Source: JAAYJK01 sp964531295 (lineage in GTDB: Bacteria; Bacillota; Syntrophomonadia; Syntrophomonadales; Syntrophomonadaceae). Taken from it: a stretch of DNA of 64,000 bases. The stretch is taken from positions 1 to 64,000 of the forward strand of contig CAZHHJ010000001.1 of assembly GCA_964531295.1 (NCBI GenBank), written 5' to 3'. Positions 49,623 through 59,038 of the stretch are shown here, piece after piece; the stretch's first letter is position 1; the number at the start of each line of letters is the position of its first letter. The position numbers were made by a program, and so were the translations under genes. The notes beneath the pieces are model-generated. The model searched no databases and was not told the origin of the DNA. It saw only the letters and a program-made list of their open reading frames with translations.

Positions 49623-50453
49623 ATGAAGGCCGGGGTATTCTATCATCCTGATTTTTACGAAAAAGGCTATTTTATACTAAAAGAACGGGTTAAGCCTGGT
49701 TTTGATGCACTAGAACCTCTAATCCGCCAGAATAAACTCCAGCGCTTTACCCCTGAAGTTGACGAGGAAAGTGAAGCCCTCCTGCTTGCAACCCACAGCC
49801 CCTCTCACCTTGCTTCAGTTCAAGCTGAGGGTGAGCATAGCATTGCTCTCCTCTCCGCTGCCGGGGTAGTACAGGCGGCAGTAAAACTAGCCCGAGGAGA
49901 ACTGGATTTTGCTTTCTGTTTTGTGGGTGCAGCCGGGCATCATGCCAGTTATGACAACTACTGGGGCTTCTGCTTTTATAATGATGCAGTTATGGCCGTT
50001 AAAAAACTTCGGCAGCTGGGCATACAGAAGATAATGATTGTCGATGTGGACCCGCATTTCGGTGATGGGACCCGTAACCTGCTGGGCCAGGACCGGGATA
50101 TTATCCATATTAACTTCTTTGGCAACAACGGGGTACGCAATTTCGATAGTGTGTTACAAAATTACGATGTGCCAGTTCCCGCTTATGGTGATAAAAGCTT
50201 CTTGCAGGAAATGGACCTGGTTTTCAGTCAGCAGCAGTGGGATTTTGAATTTTTAATAGTGATCTTTGGTCACGATTCCCATGAGCGAGACTATGGCAAC
50301 TGCCGGCTTAGCTTTAATGCCTTTCCTCGTATGGCAGAGAAAATCAAACAGCTAGCCGGGGATAAACCTGTTCTCTTCATCCTGTCCGGGGGCGATAATC
50401 CGGAAGTAGCCCGGGTGGTTATACCTTCAGTGATTGAAGTTTTTCTGGGGTAG
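49623..50453 (+). CDS. Histone-deacetylase-superfamily protein with altered catalytic residue
   Basis: 276 residues of the arginase/deacetylase fold. GHHA (His106-His107) and YNDAV match the active site; zinc ligands are Asp143 and His145 (DVDPHFGDGT) and Asp218 (GHDSH). The final motif, normally GGY with the transition-state tyrosine, reads LSGGDNPEVA, so Asp258 replaces it. The chain is also shorter than AcuC. Metal binding should persist; the reaction may differ (amidohydrolase, or no deacetylation). AAGAGGTG precedes the ATG. Confidence 0.85.
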   Translation: MKAGVFYHPDFYEKGYFILKERVKPGFDALEPLIRQNKLQRFTPEVDEESEALLLATHSPSHLASVQAEGEHSIALLSAAGVVQAAVKLARGELDFAFCFVGAAGHHASYDNYWGFCFYNDAVMAVKKLRQLGIQKIMIVDVDPHFGDGTRNLLGQDRDIIHINFFGNNGVRNFDSVLQNYDVPVPAYGDKSFLQEMDLVFSQQQWDFEFLIVIFGHDSHERDYGNCRLSFNAFPRMAEKIKQLAGDKPVLFILSGGDNPEVARVVIPSVIEVFLG

Positions 50454-50541
50454 CATGACAATCTTGTGGGTAGCCATTCCCTTGAGAGACTAATGCTTTC
50501 TTACTGAGGAATAATAAGTAAAAGTCAAAAGGGTGGCCAGC

Positions 50542-51390
50542 ATGAAGCAATTTTTAAAAGCCTTTTTTCTACTCACCCTGGGCTCTTTTATGGATGCAGC
50601 CGGTTTTTATTTCTTCCTGGCTCCCAACGCTATAGCCGCCGGAGGCATCAATGGCTTGGCCCTAATTTTAAATACCTTCCTGCCCCAGTTTCCACTGGGC
50701 AGTCTGGTGCTGCTTATGAGCATACTCATGTTGATAACAGGCTTTATATTGGTGGGAGCCGTCTTTGGGTTCAAAACCATCTACTGCAGCATTTTAATCC
50801 CCCTGACTATCTGGGGTCTGGAGTATTTTTACCCCTTAAATGCCTCGTTGGGCAGTGATACCCTGGTACAGCTGATCTTTGGCGTATTGATCTCCGGCAC
50901 CGGAATTGCCCTGCTGTTTAACCAGAATGCTTCCAGCGGAGGGACCGACATAGCCGCCCGTATATTACATAAGTTTTACCATATTGATCTGGGCAAAGGA
51001 CTTTTCATCATTGATTTCTTTATCACCATTGCCGCCGCCTTCACCTTTGGCATTGAAAAAGGCATGTATGCCCTGTTAGGAGTACTTCTATATGGCCTGG
51101 TTATCGATGCAGTCATAGAAGGTTTTAATGTAAGCAAGCATGTGACTATTATCACCCGGGAGAGTGAAGTCGTTAAACGTTTTATTGTAGAGGAGCTGGA
51201 GCGAGGTGCTACCATATATGCTGCTCGAGGCGCCTATTCTGGTGAAGAACGGGAGGTAATCATAGCCATTGTCAACCGCCGGGAGTTCATCCATCTGCGT
51301 GGTTTCATCAAAGACCTTGATCCCCGGGCTTTTATCACGGTGCAAAACACCCATGAGGTCCTGGGCGAAGGCTTTAAGGCGATAGAATAG
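50542..51390 (+). CDS. YitT-family membrane protein
   Basis: 282 residues. Five or six membrane helices (DUF161 region, with GGINGLA and NQNASSGGTDIAAR) are followed by the cytoplasmic DUF2179 domain (GATIYAARGAYSGEEREVI), the full YitT layout. The transport substrate is unknown. ATG at 50542 five bases after AAGGGTGG; an upstream GTG at 50533 is less likely. Confidence 0.9.
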   Translation: MKQFLKAFFLLTLGSFMDAAGFYFFLAPNAIAAGGINGLALILNTFLPQFPLGSLVLLMSILMLITGFILVGAVFGFKTIYCSILIPLTIWGLEYFYPLNASLGSDTLVQLIFGVLISGTGIALLFNQNASSGGTDIAARILHKFYHIDLGKGLFIIDFFITIAAAFTFGIEKGMYALLGVLLYGLVIDAVIEGFNVSKHVTIITRESEVVKRFIVEELERGATIYAARGAYSGEEREVIIAIVNRREFIHLRGFIKDLDPRAFITVQNTHEVLGEGFKAIE

Positions 51391-51624
51391 TTTCTTGCTA
51401 TTGTCATTTCCCCATTTAAAGTGTTAGTATAGTTCTGATAAACACTCGCAAGATACTGCCATATCACCCGCCCGCCTAATCCCGGAAGCCCTTACAGCGC
51501 CACAGTTTGGTGTTCTCGTTCGTTCACCAAGAATCCGGGAGAGAAAAGGGTGCTTATATAGCAGCAAGATACGCAGGCTTTATTTTCGCTATGGATTTTT
51601 ACCTCACCAGACAGGAGAGATCAT

Positions 51625-52329
51625 ATGCTGGGGACTATTGTCAACACCGGTGCCATTATTTTCGGATCTTTGATCGGATTATTTTTTAGAGGTGGTATCC
51701 CGGACTCCTATAACCACACCATTATGAAGGCTATCGGCCTGGCCGTGGTCTTGATCGGGCTTCTTAATGCATTCCAAACCGCCAATATTCTGCTGTTAAT
51801 TTTTAGCCTGGCCCTGGGCAGTCTCTTAGGGGAAATAATGAAAATAGAAGCCGGCCTGGAAAATTTGGGCAACTGGCTAGAGTCCAGATTCGCTTCCTCC
51901 GAGAGCAATATATCCCGCGGTTTTGTAAGTGCCAGCCTCTTGTTCTGTGTCGGAGCCATGGCTATTGTAGGTTCGCTGGAGAGCGGCTTGTCAGGCAACC
52001 ATCAGACTTTATTCGCTAAATCGGTATTGGACGGTATTACTTCCATAGTGTTCGCTTCCACCATGGGCCTGGGAGTTCTTTTTTCCGCCGCATCAGTATT
52101 TATTTATCAAGGTTTTATCACCTTGGCCGCATCTTTCCTGCAGCAGTTTCTGGTCGAAGCCGCCATAACTGAAATGTCGGCGGTAGGCGGTCTGTTAATA
52201 CTGGCCATCGGCATGAATATTCTGGACTTGCCCCGTATAAAAGTGGGCAACATGCTGCCCGCCATATTTCTACCTTTACTATACTATACACTCCTACCCT
52301 ATTGGCCCAAACTCTTGGGCTTGTTTTGA
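51625..52329 (+). CDS. DUF554 (YdfK/YqgA) membrane protein
   Basis: 234 residues with six to seven membrane helices. MLGTIVNTGAIIFGSLIGLFF and FCVGAMAIVGSLESGL are DUF554 hallmarks, and MNILDLPRIKVGNMLPA is the conserved C-terminal part. AGGAG lies before the ATG. Function unknown; possible transporter. The 234 bases between it and yitT hold no supported gene. Confidence 0.9.
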   Translation: MLGTIVNTGAIIFGSLIGLFFRGGIPDSYNHTIMKAIGLAVVLIGLLNAFQTANILLLIFSLALGSLLGEIMKIEAGLENLGNWLESRFASSESNISRGFVSASLLFCVGAMAIVGSLESGLSGNHQTLFAKSVLDGITSIVFASTMGLGVLFSAASVFIYQGFITLAASFLQQFLVEAAITEMSAVGGLLILAIGMNILDLPRIKVGNMLPAIFLPLLYYTLLPYWPKLLGLF

Positions 52330-52372
52330 TAAACAAGCTTTATTGTAGCCTGCAAGGCCCGGCAGAAAATCT

Positions 52373-53104
52373 TTATATGAACTTGATGCTTAGTTCTAAA
52401 TTGTTATTTTGCGATAACTCTCGCAGCAACCGGGTTAAAAGGTCAACGGTATTCTTCATAGCTACTTGCTGGAGCTTTTTGTGTTTGCCTGATTCCTGCA
52501 GGTCTTGTGATACAAATTCCCTTAGGATGTTAATATATTCATCCTGATTGGCCTTCATCTCCACCAGGTCATCCCGGGGTTTACCTTTAAAAGTCAAGCA
52601 GCCTCCAGTAGTTTGGGCCTTATCATTGTAGATCTCTATGCCGGTCATCTGGGGGCGGGGAAGGTGAAGCTGAATCCCGCTTTCGCTTATTATTACATCA
52701 TCCGCTTTTAAGCTAGTTAAATCGATGCCCCAATGGGCCTTATATTCATATTTAATACTTACTACTTTCTGCCTGCCCGGTATGCTTATAGCTCTATTTA
52801 GAATTCTAATTGTCCCCGGATCTTCCAGTTGATAGTTGGCCCTCCCCTTTGCCTCCAGGACATTGAGCATACCTTCGGCATATAGTTTTTCTATCACTGC
52901 TTCATTACTTATCTTCACTGCTATGGTTTCTTGTTTAACAAGTGAACCCTTTTGGCCCTGCCAATAGGCAGCACCGGCAACTAAAACCAGAACCAATATT
53001 GATATAATTGCCCTTCTAAGCAGCCTCCCTGAATTTTGTATTATCCGTATACCCTGAAATCCTTTCATAAACTGCATCTGCCTTGCTAGTTTAAGATACG
53101 ACAT
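52373..53104 (-). CDS. Membrane-anchored DUF4230-like protein
   Basis: 243 residues with a basic N-terminus, one membrane helix (about 33-49), and an extracytoplasmic beta-rich domain with IKYEYKAHWGIDLTSLKADDV and IQLHLPRPQMTGIEI, the pattern of DUF4230. A helical C-terminus follows (NTVDLLTRLLRELS). Function unknown; such proteins are often found near envelope genes. Convergent with the DUF554 gene. Confidence 0.7.
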   Translation of the reverse strand: MSYLKLARQMQFMKGFQGIRIIQNSGRLLRRAIISILVLVLVAGAAYWQGQKGSLVKQETIAVKISNEAVIEKLYAEGMLNVLEAKGRANYQLEDPGTIRILNRAISIPGRQKVVSIKYEYKAHWGIDLTSLKADDVIISESGIQLHLPRPQMTGIEIYNDKAQTTGGCLTFKGKPRDDLVEMKANQDEYINILREFVSQDLQESGKHKKLQQVAMKNTVDLLTRLLRELSQNNNLELSIKFI

Positions 53105-53248
53105 AATCCCCCAATTTTTATTGAGTTGCTAAGATTTGTGTCATATATTTGTATATTATTATGATTGATTAGCTTCAAATATGAATCCGCGTCAAAAGGG
53201 CCGTCTCCACAACACGTTTTATTTGCTTAGGCGACCGGCCATCCATTA

Positions 53249-54520
53249 TTACTTATACTTTTCATATATCTCCCGGGCAGACTTTTTGACCTGCCGGCGT
53301 AAGGCTTTGGGCTGCAATACTTCCACTTGAGTTCCCCATTGCAGTATCCAGCTGTGAAGTTCGATTAAGCCGCAGATTTGATATTCCAGTATAAGCGAGC
53401 CATCGGCCAGTTCTTCGGATATTTTCTGACTGGGGTGGTAACAGATGTTTTTCACCCGCAGGGCAACGGCCGGGGAAAACTTTAATCTTACCGTTTGTAC
53501 CGGATCATTAGCGAAAACTCCCCAACTATAGCCGATATGATCGCTTAGAGAAAAATCTTCTGGATATTCGAAGCTTTCTATACTGCGCAGATAAGGGGAC
53601 TGGATCTGGTCAACTCTAAAGGTGCGATATTCTCTGAAGCGCAGATCATGGGCAATAAGGTACCATACTGAACGCTTGCACACGATACCCAGAGGTTCTA
53701 AAAAGCGCCGGGATTTTACCCCCGCAGCATTTACATAATCGATATCCAGTCGGTAGCTCTCGGCCACGGCCAGGATGATTTTGCCCAGAATATCTCCAAA
53801 ATTACGGGGATTAGTCAGGGTATCTCCCAACACATACACCCGTTCCTGCAGTCGTTCCGATAAATTAGGTATAGTCTTAAAGAAAGCCCTTTCTATTTCT
53901 CTTTTAGCCGCCTGAGTCGCTCCCTCCAGAAGGGTGCCCCGGTAAAGCAGCATGCTAATATAAACGGTGGCAGCACTCTCAACCGGCAGCTTGGGCAGAT
54001 AGCTCTCCATGAGACAGTAGTGACTGCTCCCCGTGGCCGGACGTTGAATAGCAATGCCCATGTCTTCCAGGTCCTTTATGTCCCGGTAGATCATGCGCCG
54101 GATAGCTTCATCAGAGGGTAACTCAGCACTATGATGGCTCATGAGCTCCAGGTAATAATACTTAATTCTGCTAAAAGTCAAACCTCCGTCGGGCAGAGTA
54201 TTTTGCAGCATACTATATAGATAAATTAGTCTTTCAGCCGGTTCGGGTCCCCGCTTTTTCCCTTTCATGCTAGCCAGCATCTGCTGCACTTCTGCTGCCT
54301 GCAGGCGGAGGCCATCTCTTAAAACTTTAAACTCCTGCTGCTCACAGCATACTGCCGGATCATCAATAAAACCTAACAAGTAAGTATAAAGACTGTTTTC
54401 ACTTATCTTTAAACTCGAGAGCATTTCCTCCAGCGGACAGTCCGGATGCTCCTCCACAAATCTCCTTATAGCAGCAGCTTTAGCGGTAATAAGCTCCACC
54501 TGGCTTTGATTCCTGGCCAC
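53249..54520 (-). CDS. WYL-domain transcriptional regulator
   Basis: 423 residues. The N-terminal part contains helical DNA-binding segments (about 95-165, YRDIKDLEDMGIAIQR resembling the HTH_11-type winged helix of WYL regulators). The WYL domain (about 250-330) has LEPLGIVCKRSVWYLIAHD and RTFRVDQI, and a WCX-type C-terminal domain follows (DPVQTVRLKFSPAVALRV). WYL regulators sense nucleic-acid or nucleotide ligands. GTG start after GAGGGTG. Targets unknown; candidates are the neighbouring zinc and patatin genes. Confidence 0.88.
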   Translation of the reverse strand: MARNQSQVELITAKAAAIRRFVEEHPDCPLEEMLSSLKISENSLYTYLLGFIDDPAVCCEQQEFKVLRDGLRLQAAEVQQMLASMKGKKRGPEPAERLIYLYSMLQNTLPDGGLTFSRIKYYYLELMSHHSAELPSDEAIRRMIYRDIKDLEDMGIAIQRPATGSSHYCLMESYLPKLPVESAATVYISMLLYRGTLLEGATQAAKREIERAFFKTIPNLSERLQERVYVLGDTLTNPRNFGDILGKIILAVAESYRLDIDYVNAAGVKSRRFLEPLGIVCKRSVWYLIAHDLRFREYRTFRVDQIQSPYLRSIESFEYPEDFSLSDHIGYSWGVFANDPVQTVRLKFSPAVALRVKNICYHPSQKISEELADGSLILEYQICGLIELHSWILQWGTQVEVLQPKALRRQVKKSAREIYEKYK

Positions 54521-54559
54521 TGTTTCACACCCTCTTTAAACATTTATTCATCGTGTCAT

Positions 54560-54575
54560 GGGGACGGTGCTTTTA
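54560..54575. repeat. GGGGAC-type repeat, single copy
   Basis: GGGGACGGTGCTTTTA, closely related to the pair at 32528-32580, lies between the WYL gene and the small zinc protein gene. Confidence 0.45.
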
Positions 54576-54580
54576 CTCGC

Positions 54581-54751
54581 TTACCAATTATCTGAACTGT
54601 GTTCCTTTAGGCAGGTGGGGCATAAAAAGACAGCGCCTGGTGAGCATCCATTCCCTACTAGGTAAAGCAATGCACAATCCCGGCACAGGGAAATCTGGCA
54701 TTGAATACATTTCGTAACTGCAGGGTTTGTTTGGCAAAGCATACAGGTCAT
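54581..54751 (-). CDS. 56-residue zinc-finger (B-box-like) protein
   Basis: 56 residues with eight Cys: CMLC, CIQC, LCRDC, GC and CPTC. The order CxxC...CxxC...CxxC...CxxC resembles a B-box or double zinc finger. No DNA-binding or membrane segment is visible. The ATG at 54751 has GGGAGGAGG six bases upstream, better than the longer frame to 54823. It lies between the patatin and WYL genes on the same strand and may be an adaptor or metal-sensing partner. Function unknown. Confidence 0.75.
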   Translation of the reverse strand: MTCMLCQTNPAVTKCIQCQISLCRDCALLYLVGNGCSPGAVFLCPTCLKEHSSDNW

Positions 54752-54846
54752 AAAGATCCTCCTCCCTTCTATGTTATTATCATAACATTTGAAATACTTG
54801 TCTTTGTAGAAAAGTGTCCACAAATTTCCCTCATAGTGTTTCGTGT

Positions 54847-56052
54847 CTAAAAAGGCTCCTCAAAAAGCTGATAAATAACCTCGTTGAATATCTCCTCCCT
54901 GGCTAACAGGGGTACCATTCGGGTTCGCTTCAGTAATCCCGGTAATTCATTCCTCACCCTGCCCCGGTGTGGAACATAGTGTTTTTTTACTTCATTTAGA
55001 AATTCCTGAAAGGTATAGATTCTAAAGCGCTCCACCTGATACCCGCAAGCCACCTGTTCCAGCAATAAAACAGCGATTTCCTCATAATCAGCTGTCCGGG
55101 GAATATTTAGAAGCTCGGCCAGGCGAGGCACAATATGCTCAAAAAGCATCCGGCGGTAAGGGCGTCCTGTAAAACCGAAAATTTCCCCGATATATAAGAC
55201 CTTATCCTCCGGCAAAGCTGCGAGCAATTGTAACACATATACTTCTCCCCGGTCGGGCTGAATATAATATTTTTTTCCTTTCAGGTTCTGAAAAACCCGC
55301 ATGGCGTCAAAGTAACCCAATTGAAGATTCCGCTTCGCAAGTTCTGAATCAAAATCTAAAATCCCTCCGAGGTCATCTGCCGGAGAGATATAGTGAATAT
55401 TCATTCCTTCAGTTTTAATCCTTCTGTGCCTTCCCGGCGCATAGGTTCGAACCACAATAATATCGGTGTAGCCTTTGTCCTGAAGCAGCTTAATGGGGAG
55501 ATTATCATAAAATCCCCCATCGATAAAGCGTTTTCCTTCCATGCGGTCTATCTTAAATCCCGGAAAACCAGCACTGGCAATTAGGTAATCTACTAGCTGC
55601 CCCTGCGGTATGTCTTCAACAAAAAGTTCCATGGCTTTAAAATCACTCAGAGATACGGTTACTATTCCCAGCTTTATTTCCGAACTTCGTACCCGGTCTT
55701 CATTTATATTTTCTTCCAGCAAACTTTTTAACGGAGTGACATCCAGACCCCCCTCAGCCAGAATCTCCCTTATCCTTCTTGCATAGTAAGGAAAATCGGC
55801 CCGGTTAATGCCTTGATTGCGTATCTCCTCCAGTCGGGCCTCATCTATCACAAAGACTTTGGCGGGGCTGATCTCAGACCACAATTTGGAGGCCTTTTCA
55901 ATCTCCCCCTGGGCAATCATGGCACCGTTTAAAGCGCCCACAGAGGTGCCGCTGACTGCTGATATTTTTATATCTAGCTCCTGAAGGGCCTGGTATGCTC
56001 CTATATGGTAAGCGCCTTTGGTTCCGCCCCCTTCTAAAACTAATCCGTACAT
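54847..56052 (-). CDS. Patatin-like phospholipase
   Basis: 401 residues. Oxyanion loop GGGTKG (8-13), nucleophile Ser37 in GTSVGA, and catalytic Asp178 in DGGFYDN give a complete patatin Ser-Asp dyad, as in RssA/YchK-type bacterial phospholipases. The C-terminal 200 residues form an extra helical domain of unknown role. The ATG at 56052 lies eight bases after GAGAGGTG; GTG at 56061 is an alternative. Probable membrane-lipid hydrolase in the cytoplasm. Confidence 0.9.
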   Translation of the reverse strand: MYGLVLEGGGTKGAYHIGAYQALQELDIKISAVSGTSVGALNGAMIAQGEIEKASKLWSEISPAKVFVIDEARLEEIRNQGINRADFPYYARRIREILAEGGLDVTPLKSLLEENINEDRVRSSEIKLGIVTVSLSDFKAMELFVEDIPQGQLVDYLIASAGFPGFKIDRMEGKRFIDGGFYDNLPIKLLQDKGYTDIIVVRTYAPGRHRRIKTEGMNIHYISPADDLGGILDFDSELAKRNLQLGYFDAMRVFQNLKGKKYYIQPDRGEVYVLQLLAALPEDKVLYIGEIFGFTGRPYRRMLFEHIVPRLAELLNIPRTADYEEIAVLLLEQVACGYQVERFRIYTFQEFLNEVKKHYVPHRGRVRNELPGLLKRTRMVPLLAREEIFNEVIYQLFEEPF

Positions 56053-56263
56053 AAAAGCCACACCTCTCTTTCACATCCTTATATGTTTCCTCCTTCTGCT
56101 TCTCAGCATATCCAATTCATCTTTAGGAGGCAAGAAAAGTCTTGCTACCGTATAGATTATTGCCGCTAATAGGTAGCGATGTTATACTTGAAATAATCAT
56201 GATACCTTATTACTATAAATATCCACTAAATGTAAGATTCCGGTAATAGATCAACCTGAAGGT

Positions 56264-56605
56264 TTGCTTGTCGAATTGCCGATAGCCTGCCACAATAGCG
56301 AGGGCTACTTTCATAGGCTGCTTTTTCGGCTTTGGGGCAGGAACGCCAGTGAACCCTCCGATGACCAGTTCTTCCTGAACTGCGGGAGCGGAACCTTCAG
56401 CCTGACCATATCCAATACCAATGGCTCCTGGAGTTTTATCGGGGACTACAGGCCTACAGAAGAAAATGAATACGGACTGGAACTGAACAGTGGTGATAAA
56501 AAGAAAGACTATATCGATAAGCAGAATCTGCTAGTTTTTAGTTTGGAGCATTTGGATGTATACATCAGCCCTGAAGATGGTGAACTTTGGCTGGGGGGGT
56601 GGTGA
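56264..56605 (+). CDS. Hypothetical protein, beta-rich
   Basis: 113 residues with a TTG start after GAAGG. Alternating hydrophobic residues (FFLNCGSGTFSLTISNTNGSW) suggest an all-beta fold; LDVYISPEDGELWL ends the chain. No signal peptide or known motif. It may be a short domain protein or a fragment of a larger gene. It lies 72 bases before the lipoprotein gene and may share its transcript. Confidence 0.5.
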   Translation: MLVELPIACHNSEGYFHRLLFRLWGRNASEPSDDQFFLNCGSGTFSLTISNTNGSWSFIGDYRPTEENEYGLELNSGDKKKDYIDKQNLLVFSLEHLDVYISPEDGELWLGGW

Positions 56606-56677
56606 CAAAGTAGTCTTCATCCGGGAGTAAGAGTAGCAAGATAAAAGACCAATATAAATACTGGGAGGAGAATGTTT

Positions 56678-57145
56678 ATGAAAAAATGGCTATGTTTTAT
56701 CATTAGTGTTATGATCTTGGGATTACTGTTTACCGGCTGCGGAGACAAACCTGAGCAGAGTTCTGCACCGAACCCCCCGGCCCAGGAAGAAGAGGCTGAG
56801 GGGAGGATCACTGAACTCATGGCTGCCTGGGAGGATGCAGGGCTGAGCGTTGAATTGATGCCGGATATGGGGATACAAAATTTGGCATTGAACATGTACT
56901 ACGGTATTAACGGCTATCAGATAAAGATTGATGGAAACTCGGTCATAGTGATTGAATATGACCTGAACAATCTGAACGCCGTTGCCCAGAATCGTCTGGA
57001 TTGGATTGACGATAAGGGATACGATTCAAAATCCAATGAACCCACCTGGCGAAACGCCGAATTCACTCTGTCGGGCTCGTCGGATATGTCCCTTAAAGAT
57101 AATCCTCAAAAAGATAAAATAGTAGAGGTTTTTACAGAGTTTTAA
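56678..57145 (+). CDS. Hypothetical lipoprotein
   Basis: 155 residues with lipobox LFTGC at the end of a signal peptide, an acidic Pro/Glu linker (PNPPAQEEEAEG), then an alpha/beta region beginning ITELMAAWEDAGLSVELMPDMG and containing GYQIKIDGNSVIVIEYDLN. No recognised domain; it looks like a small substrate-binding or stress lipoprotein. The ATG at 56678 lies nine bases after GGAGG. Ends at a strong terminator. Confidence 0.75.
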   Translation: MKKWLCFIISVMILGLLFTGCGDKPEQSSAPNPPAQEEEAEGRITELMAAWEDAGLSVELMPDMGIQNLALNMYYGINGYQIKIDGNSVIVIEYDLNNLNAVAQNRLDWIDDKGYDSKSNEPTWRNAEFTLSGSSDMSLKDNPQKDKIVEVFTEF

Positions 57146-57183
57146 CAAGGACAGTTTAAGGCCTTTAACCCTTACAGTTAGCC

Positions 57184-57226
57184 AAAAGGAGCCCCCGGAG
57201 GAAATAAGGGCTCCGGGGGCTTTTCT
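57184..57226. terminator. Bidirectional terminator between lipoprotein gene and rlmH
   Basis: Perfect 11-bp stem AGCCCCCGGAG / CTCCGGGGGCT with TTTTCTT on the plus side and TCCTTTTGG on the minus side, between convergent genes. Confidence 0.93.
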
Positions 57227-57229
57227 TGC

Positions 57230-57709
57230 TCATTTGTGGTATTTTTCGCCTTTTATAATTTTAAATCCCCGGTATAACTGTTCACTGAGGATAAGAACCG
57301 CCATCTGGTGAGGGAAGGTCATAGAGGAGAATGATATGGATTGATCTGCACGGTTTTTTACCTGGGCGGATAAACCATGTGAACCGCCGATTACCAGGTT
57401 GACCCGGTTTTTACCAGAGCTGTTCCAATCGTTCACATACTCGGCCAGTTGCTCTGAATCCAGTCTTTTCCCGGCTATATCAAAGGTTACCAGAATCTCA
57501 TCTTTCCCCAACAGGCCCAGTATTTTTTCCCCTTCTTTTTGCAGGATTTTGTCTATTTCCTTTTCCCCGGCCCGAGGGTTGGTCTTCTCTTCCAGCCCAT
57601 CCACTAATTCAATACTGGTGTATGGAGTTAATCTTTTGGTGTATTCCTTAATTCCATCCTGGTAGAATGGTTCACGTATTTTGCCCACCGATATTATTCT
57701 GTATTTCAT
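57230..57709 (-). CDS. rlmH: 23S rRNA pseudouridine-1915 N3-methyltransferase RlmH
   Basis: A 159-residue SPOUT methyltransferase. YRIISVGKIREPFYQDGIKEYTKRL at the N-terminus and the knotted SAM site VIGGSHGLS, with FPHQMAVLILSEQLYRGFKI, are diagnostic. Methylates pseudouridine 1915 in helix 69. The ATG at 57709 has CGGAG six bases upstream. Downstream of htrA as in the Bacillus yycJ-htrA-rlmH cluster, although walJ (yycJ) is 20 kb away. Confidence 0.95.
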   Translation of the reverse strand: MKYRIISVGKIREPFYQDGIKEYTKRLTPYTSIELVDGLEEKTNPRAGEKEIDKILQKEGEKILGLLGKDEILVTFDIAGKRLDSEQLAEYVNDWNSSGKNRVNLVIGGSHGLSAQVKNRADQSISFSSMTFPHQMAVLILSEQLYRGFKIIKGEKYHK

Positions 57710-57774
57710 AATCCACTCCGCTAGCAATTTTTCACATTCTAACCCAGTACAACAGAAAAATAAAGGAGCGATCC

Positions 57775-58899
57775 TCAGCTTAACCTAACTTTTAGCGTAC
57801 GTTTCTCCACCTGGGCCTGCTCTGCATTTATTATTCTTATTACGGTCACCTGCACGGAGTCGCCTGCTTTTTTCTCTAAAATGTAAGCCTGTAAATCCAG
57901 GCCGGTGCTCACTTCTTTACCATCAATAGTAGAAATTACGTCAAAAGCCTTTAAACCGGCCTCATCTGCTGCGCTTCCGCACACCGGTTCGATGATCACC
58001 CCTCCATTAATCGGTAGTTCATAATAGCGAGCTTTTTCTCGGCTTATTTCGCCAATAACCCTTATACCCATCATGGGCCGGGTTACTTGGCCCTTATCTT
58101 TTATTTCTTCTATTACTGCCTTAACTTGGTTGGAAGGAATGGAAAATCCCATACCCTCAAAGCCGCTTTCGGCTATCTTTATGGTATTGATGCCAATCAA
58201 TTCTCCATCCAGGTTTACCAGTGCTCCCCCCGAATTACCTGGATTAATGGCTGCATCGGTTTGTATCAATCTGAATAAGAATCCTTCCTCAGTAGTTAAC
58301 AAGCGGTTTAATCCGCTGACTATGCCTGCTGTTACTGAGCGGGCAAACCTTAAGCCCAGCGGGTTGCCGATAGCTATAACTTCCTGACCCACTACTAATT
58401 GTTCTGAATTCCCAAACTTAATGGGTGTAACATGATTATCCACCTTTACTTTTATAAGCGCCAGATCAGTCAAGGGATCGCTGCCAATCACTTCTGCCTG
58501 CTCTTCGTTACCATCGGCCAGGGTCACGGTTATGGTGTCCGCCCCCTTAACCACGTGATTATTGGTTACTATATAGCCTTCATTATCCAGGACAACTCCT
58601 GAGCCGGTAGACTCTACGGTGTTCTGTGCAAACATATTTCCCTCCCGGCTCAAGTTGCTGATTCCGACTATGGACGGACTGACCTGAGCGGCTATGTCGC
58701 TTATACGGCCTCGATAGGCCTCTTCTTCGGTACTTAAAATGCTCTGAGTGTTTTCGCCCCCATCATGGTTGGGCCCGATATACCATAATGTACCCAGCCC
58801 TATGCTGAAGAAGGTAAGGAATGCTACTATTAATCGTGTGTTTCTGCCCAAAATTTTCCCTCCTGAAGAAAGCCTATTTTGATTTAGCTTATTAATCAT
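57775..58899 (-). CDS. htrA: HtrA-type membrane-anchored serine protease
   Basis: 374 residues: N-terminal membrane anchor (about 22-42), trypsin-like domain with His115 (TNNHVV), Asp145 (DLALIK) and Ser223 (NPGNSGGAL), then one PDZ domain (about 268-370). Envelope quality-control protease. The single PDZ and N-terminal anchor match YycK/HtrC of Firmicutes. The ribosome site before the ATG is weak. A separate promoter region lies upstream of it. Confidence 0.95.
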   Translation of the reverse strand: MINKLNQNRLSSGGKILGRNTRLIVAFLTFFSIGLGTLWYIGPNHDGGENTQSILSTEEEAYRGRISDIAAQVSPSIVGISNLSREGNMFAQNTVESTGSGVVLDNEGYIVTNNHVVKGADTITVTLADGNEEQAEVIGSDPLTDLALIKVKVDNHVTPIKFGNSEQLVVGQEVIAIGNPLGLRFARSVTAGIVSGLNRLLTTEEGFLFRLIQTDAAINPGNSGGALVNLDGELIGINTIKIAESGFEGMGFSIPSNQVKAVIEEIKDKGQVTRPMMGIRVIGEISREKARYYELPINGGVIIEPVCGSAADEAGLKAFDVISTIDGKEVSTGLDLQAYILEKKAGDSVQVTVIRIINAEQAQVEKRTLKVRLS

Positions 58900-59038
58900 T
58901 TAAAATAGCTTTTTCCCCGGCAGATAATTTATACGGTTCAATATATTCCATCCCCCCCAATTATGAAATATGCTTTCGCCATAAGTTCAGAAAAGAATCG
59001 CTTGGGGAGAGACTTTGGTGTTGCTGGTGGGACTTACT

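Noticed and set aside
51507..51689. 60-codon plus-strand frame before the DUF554 gene
   Set aside because: Overlaps the DUF554 start out of frame, has no ribosome site and no recognisable sequence.
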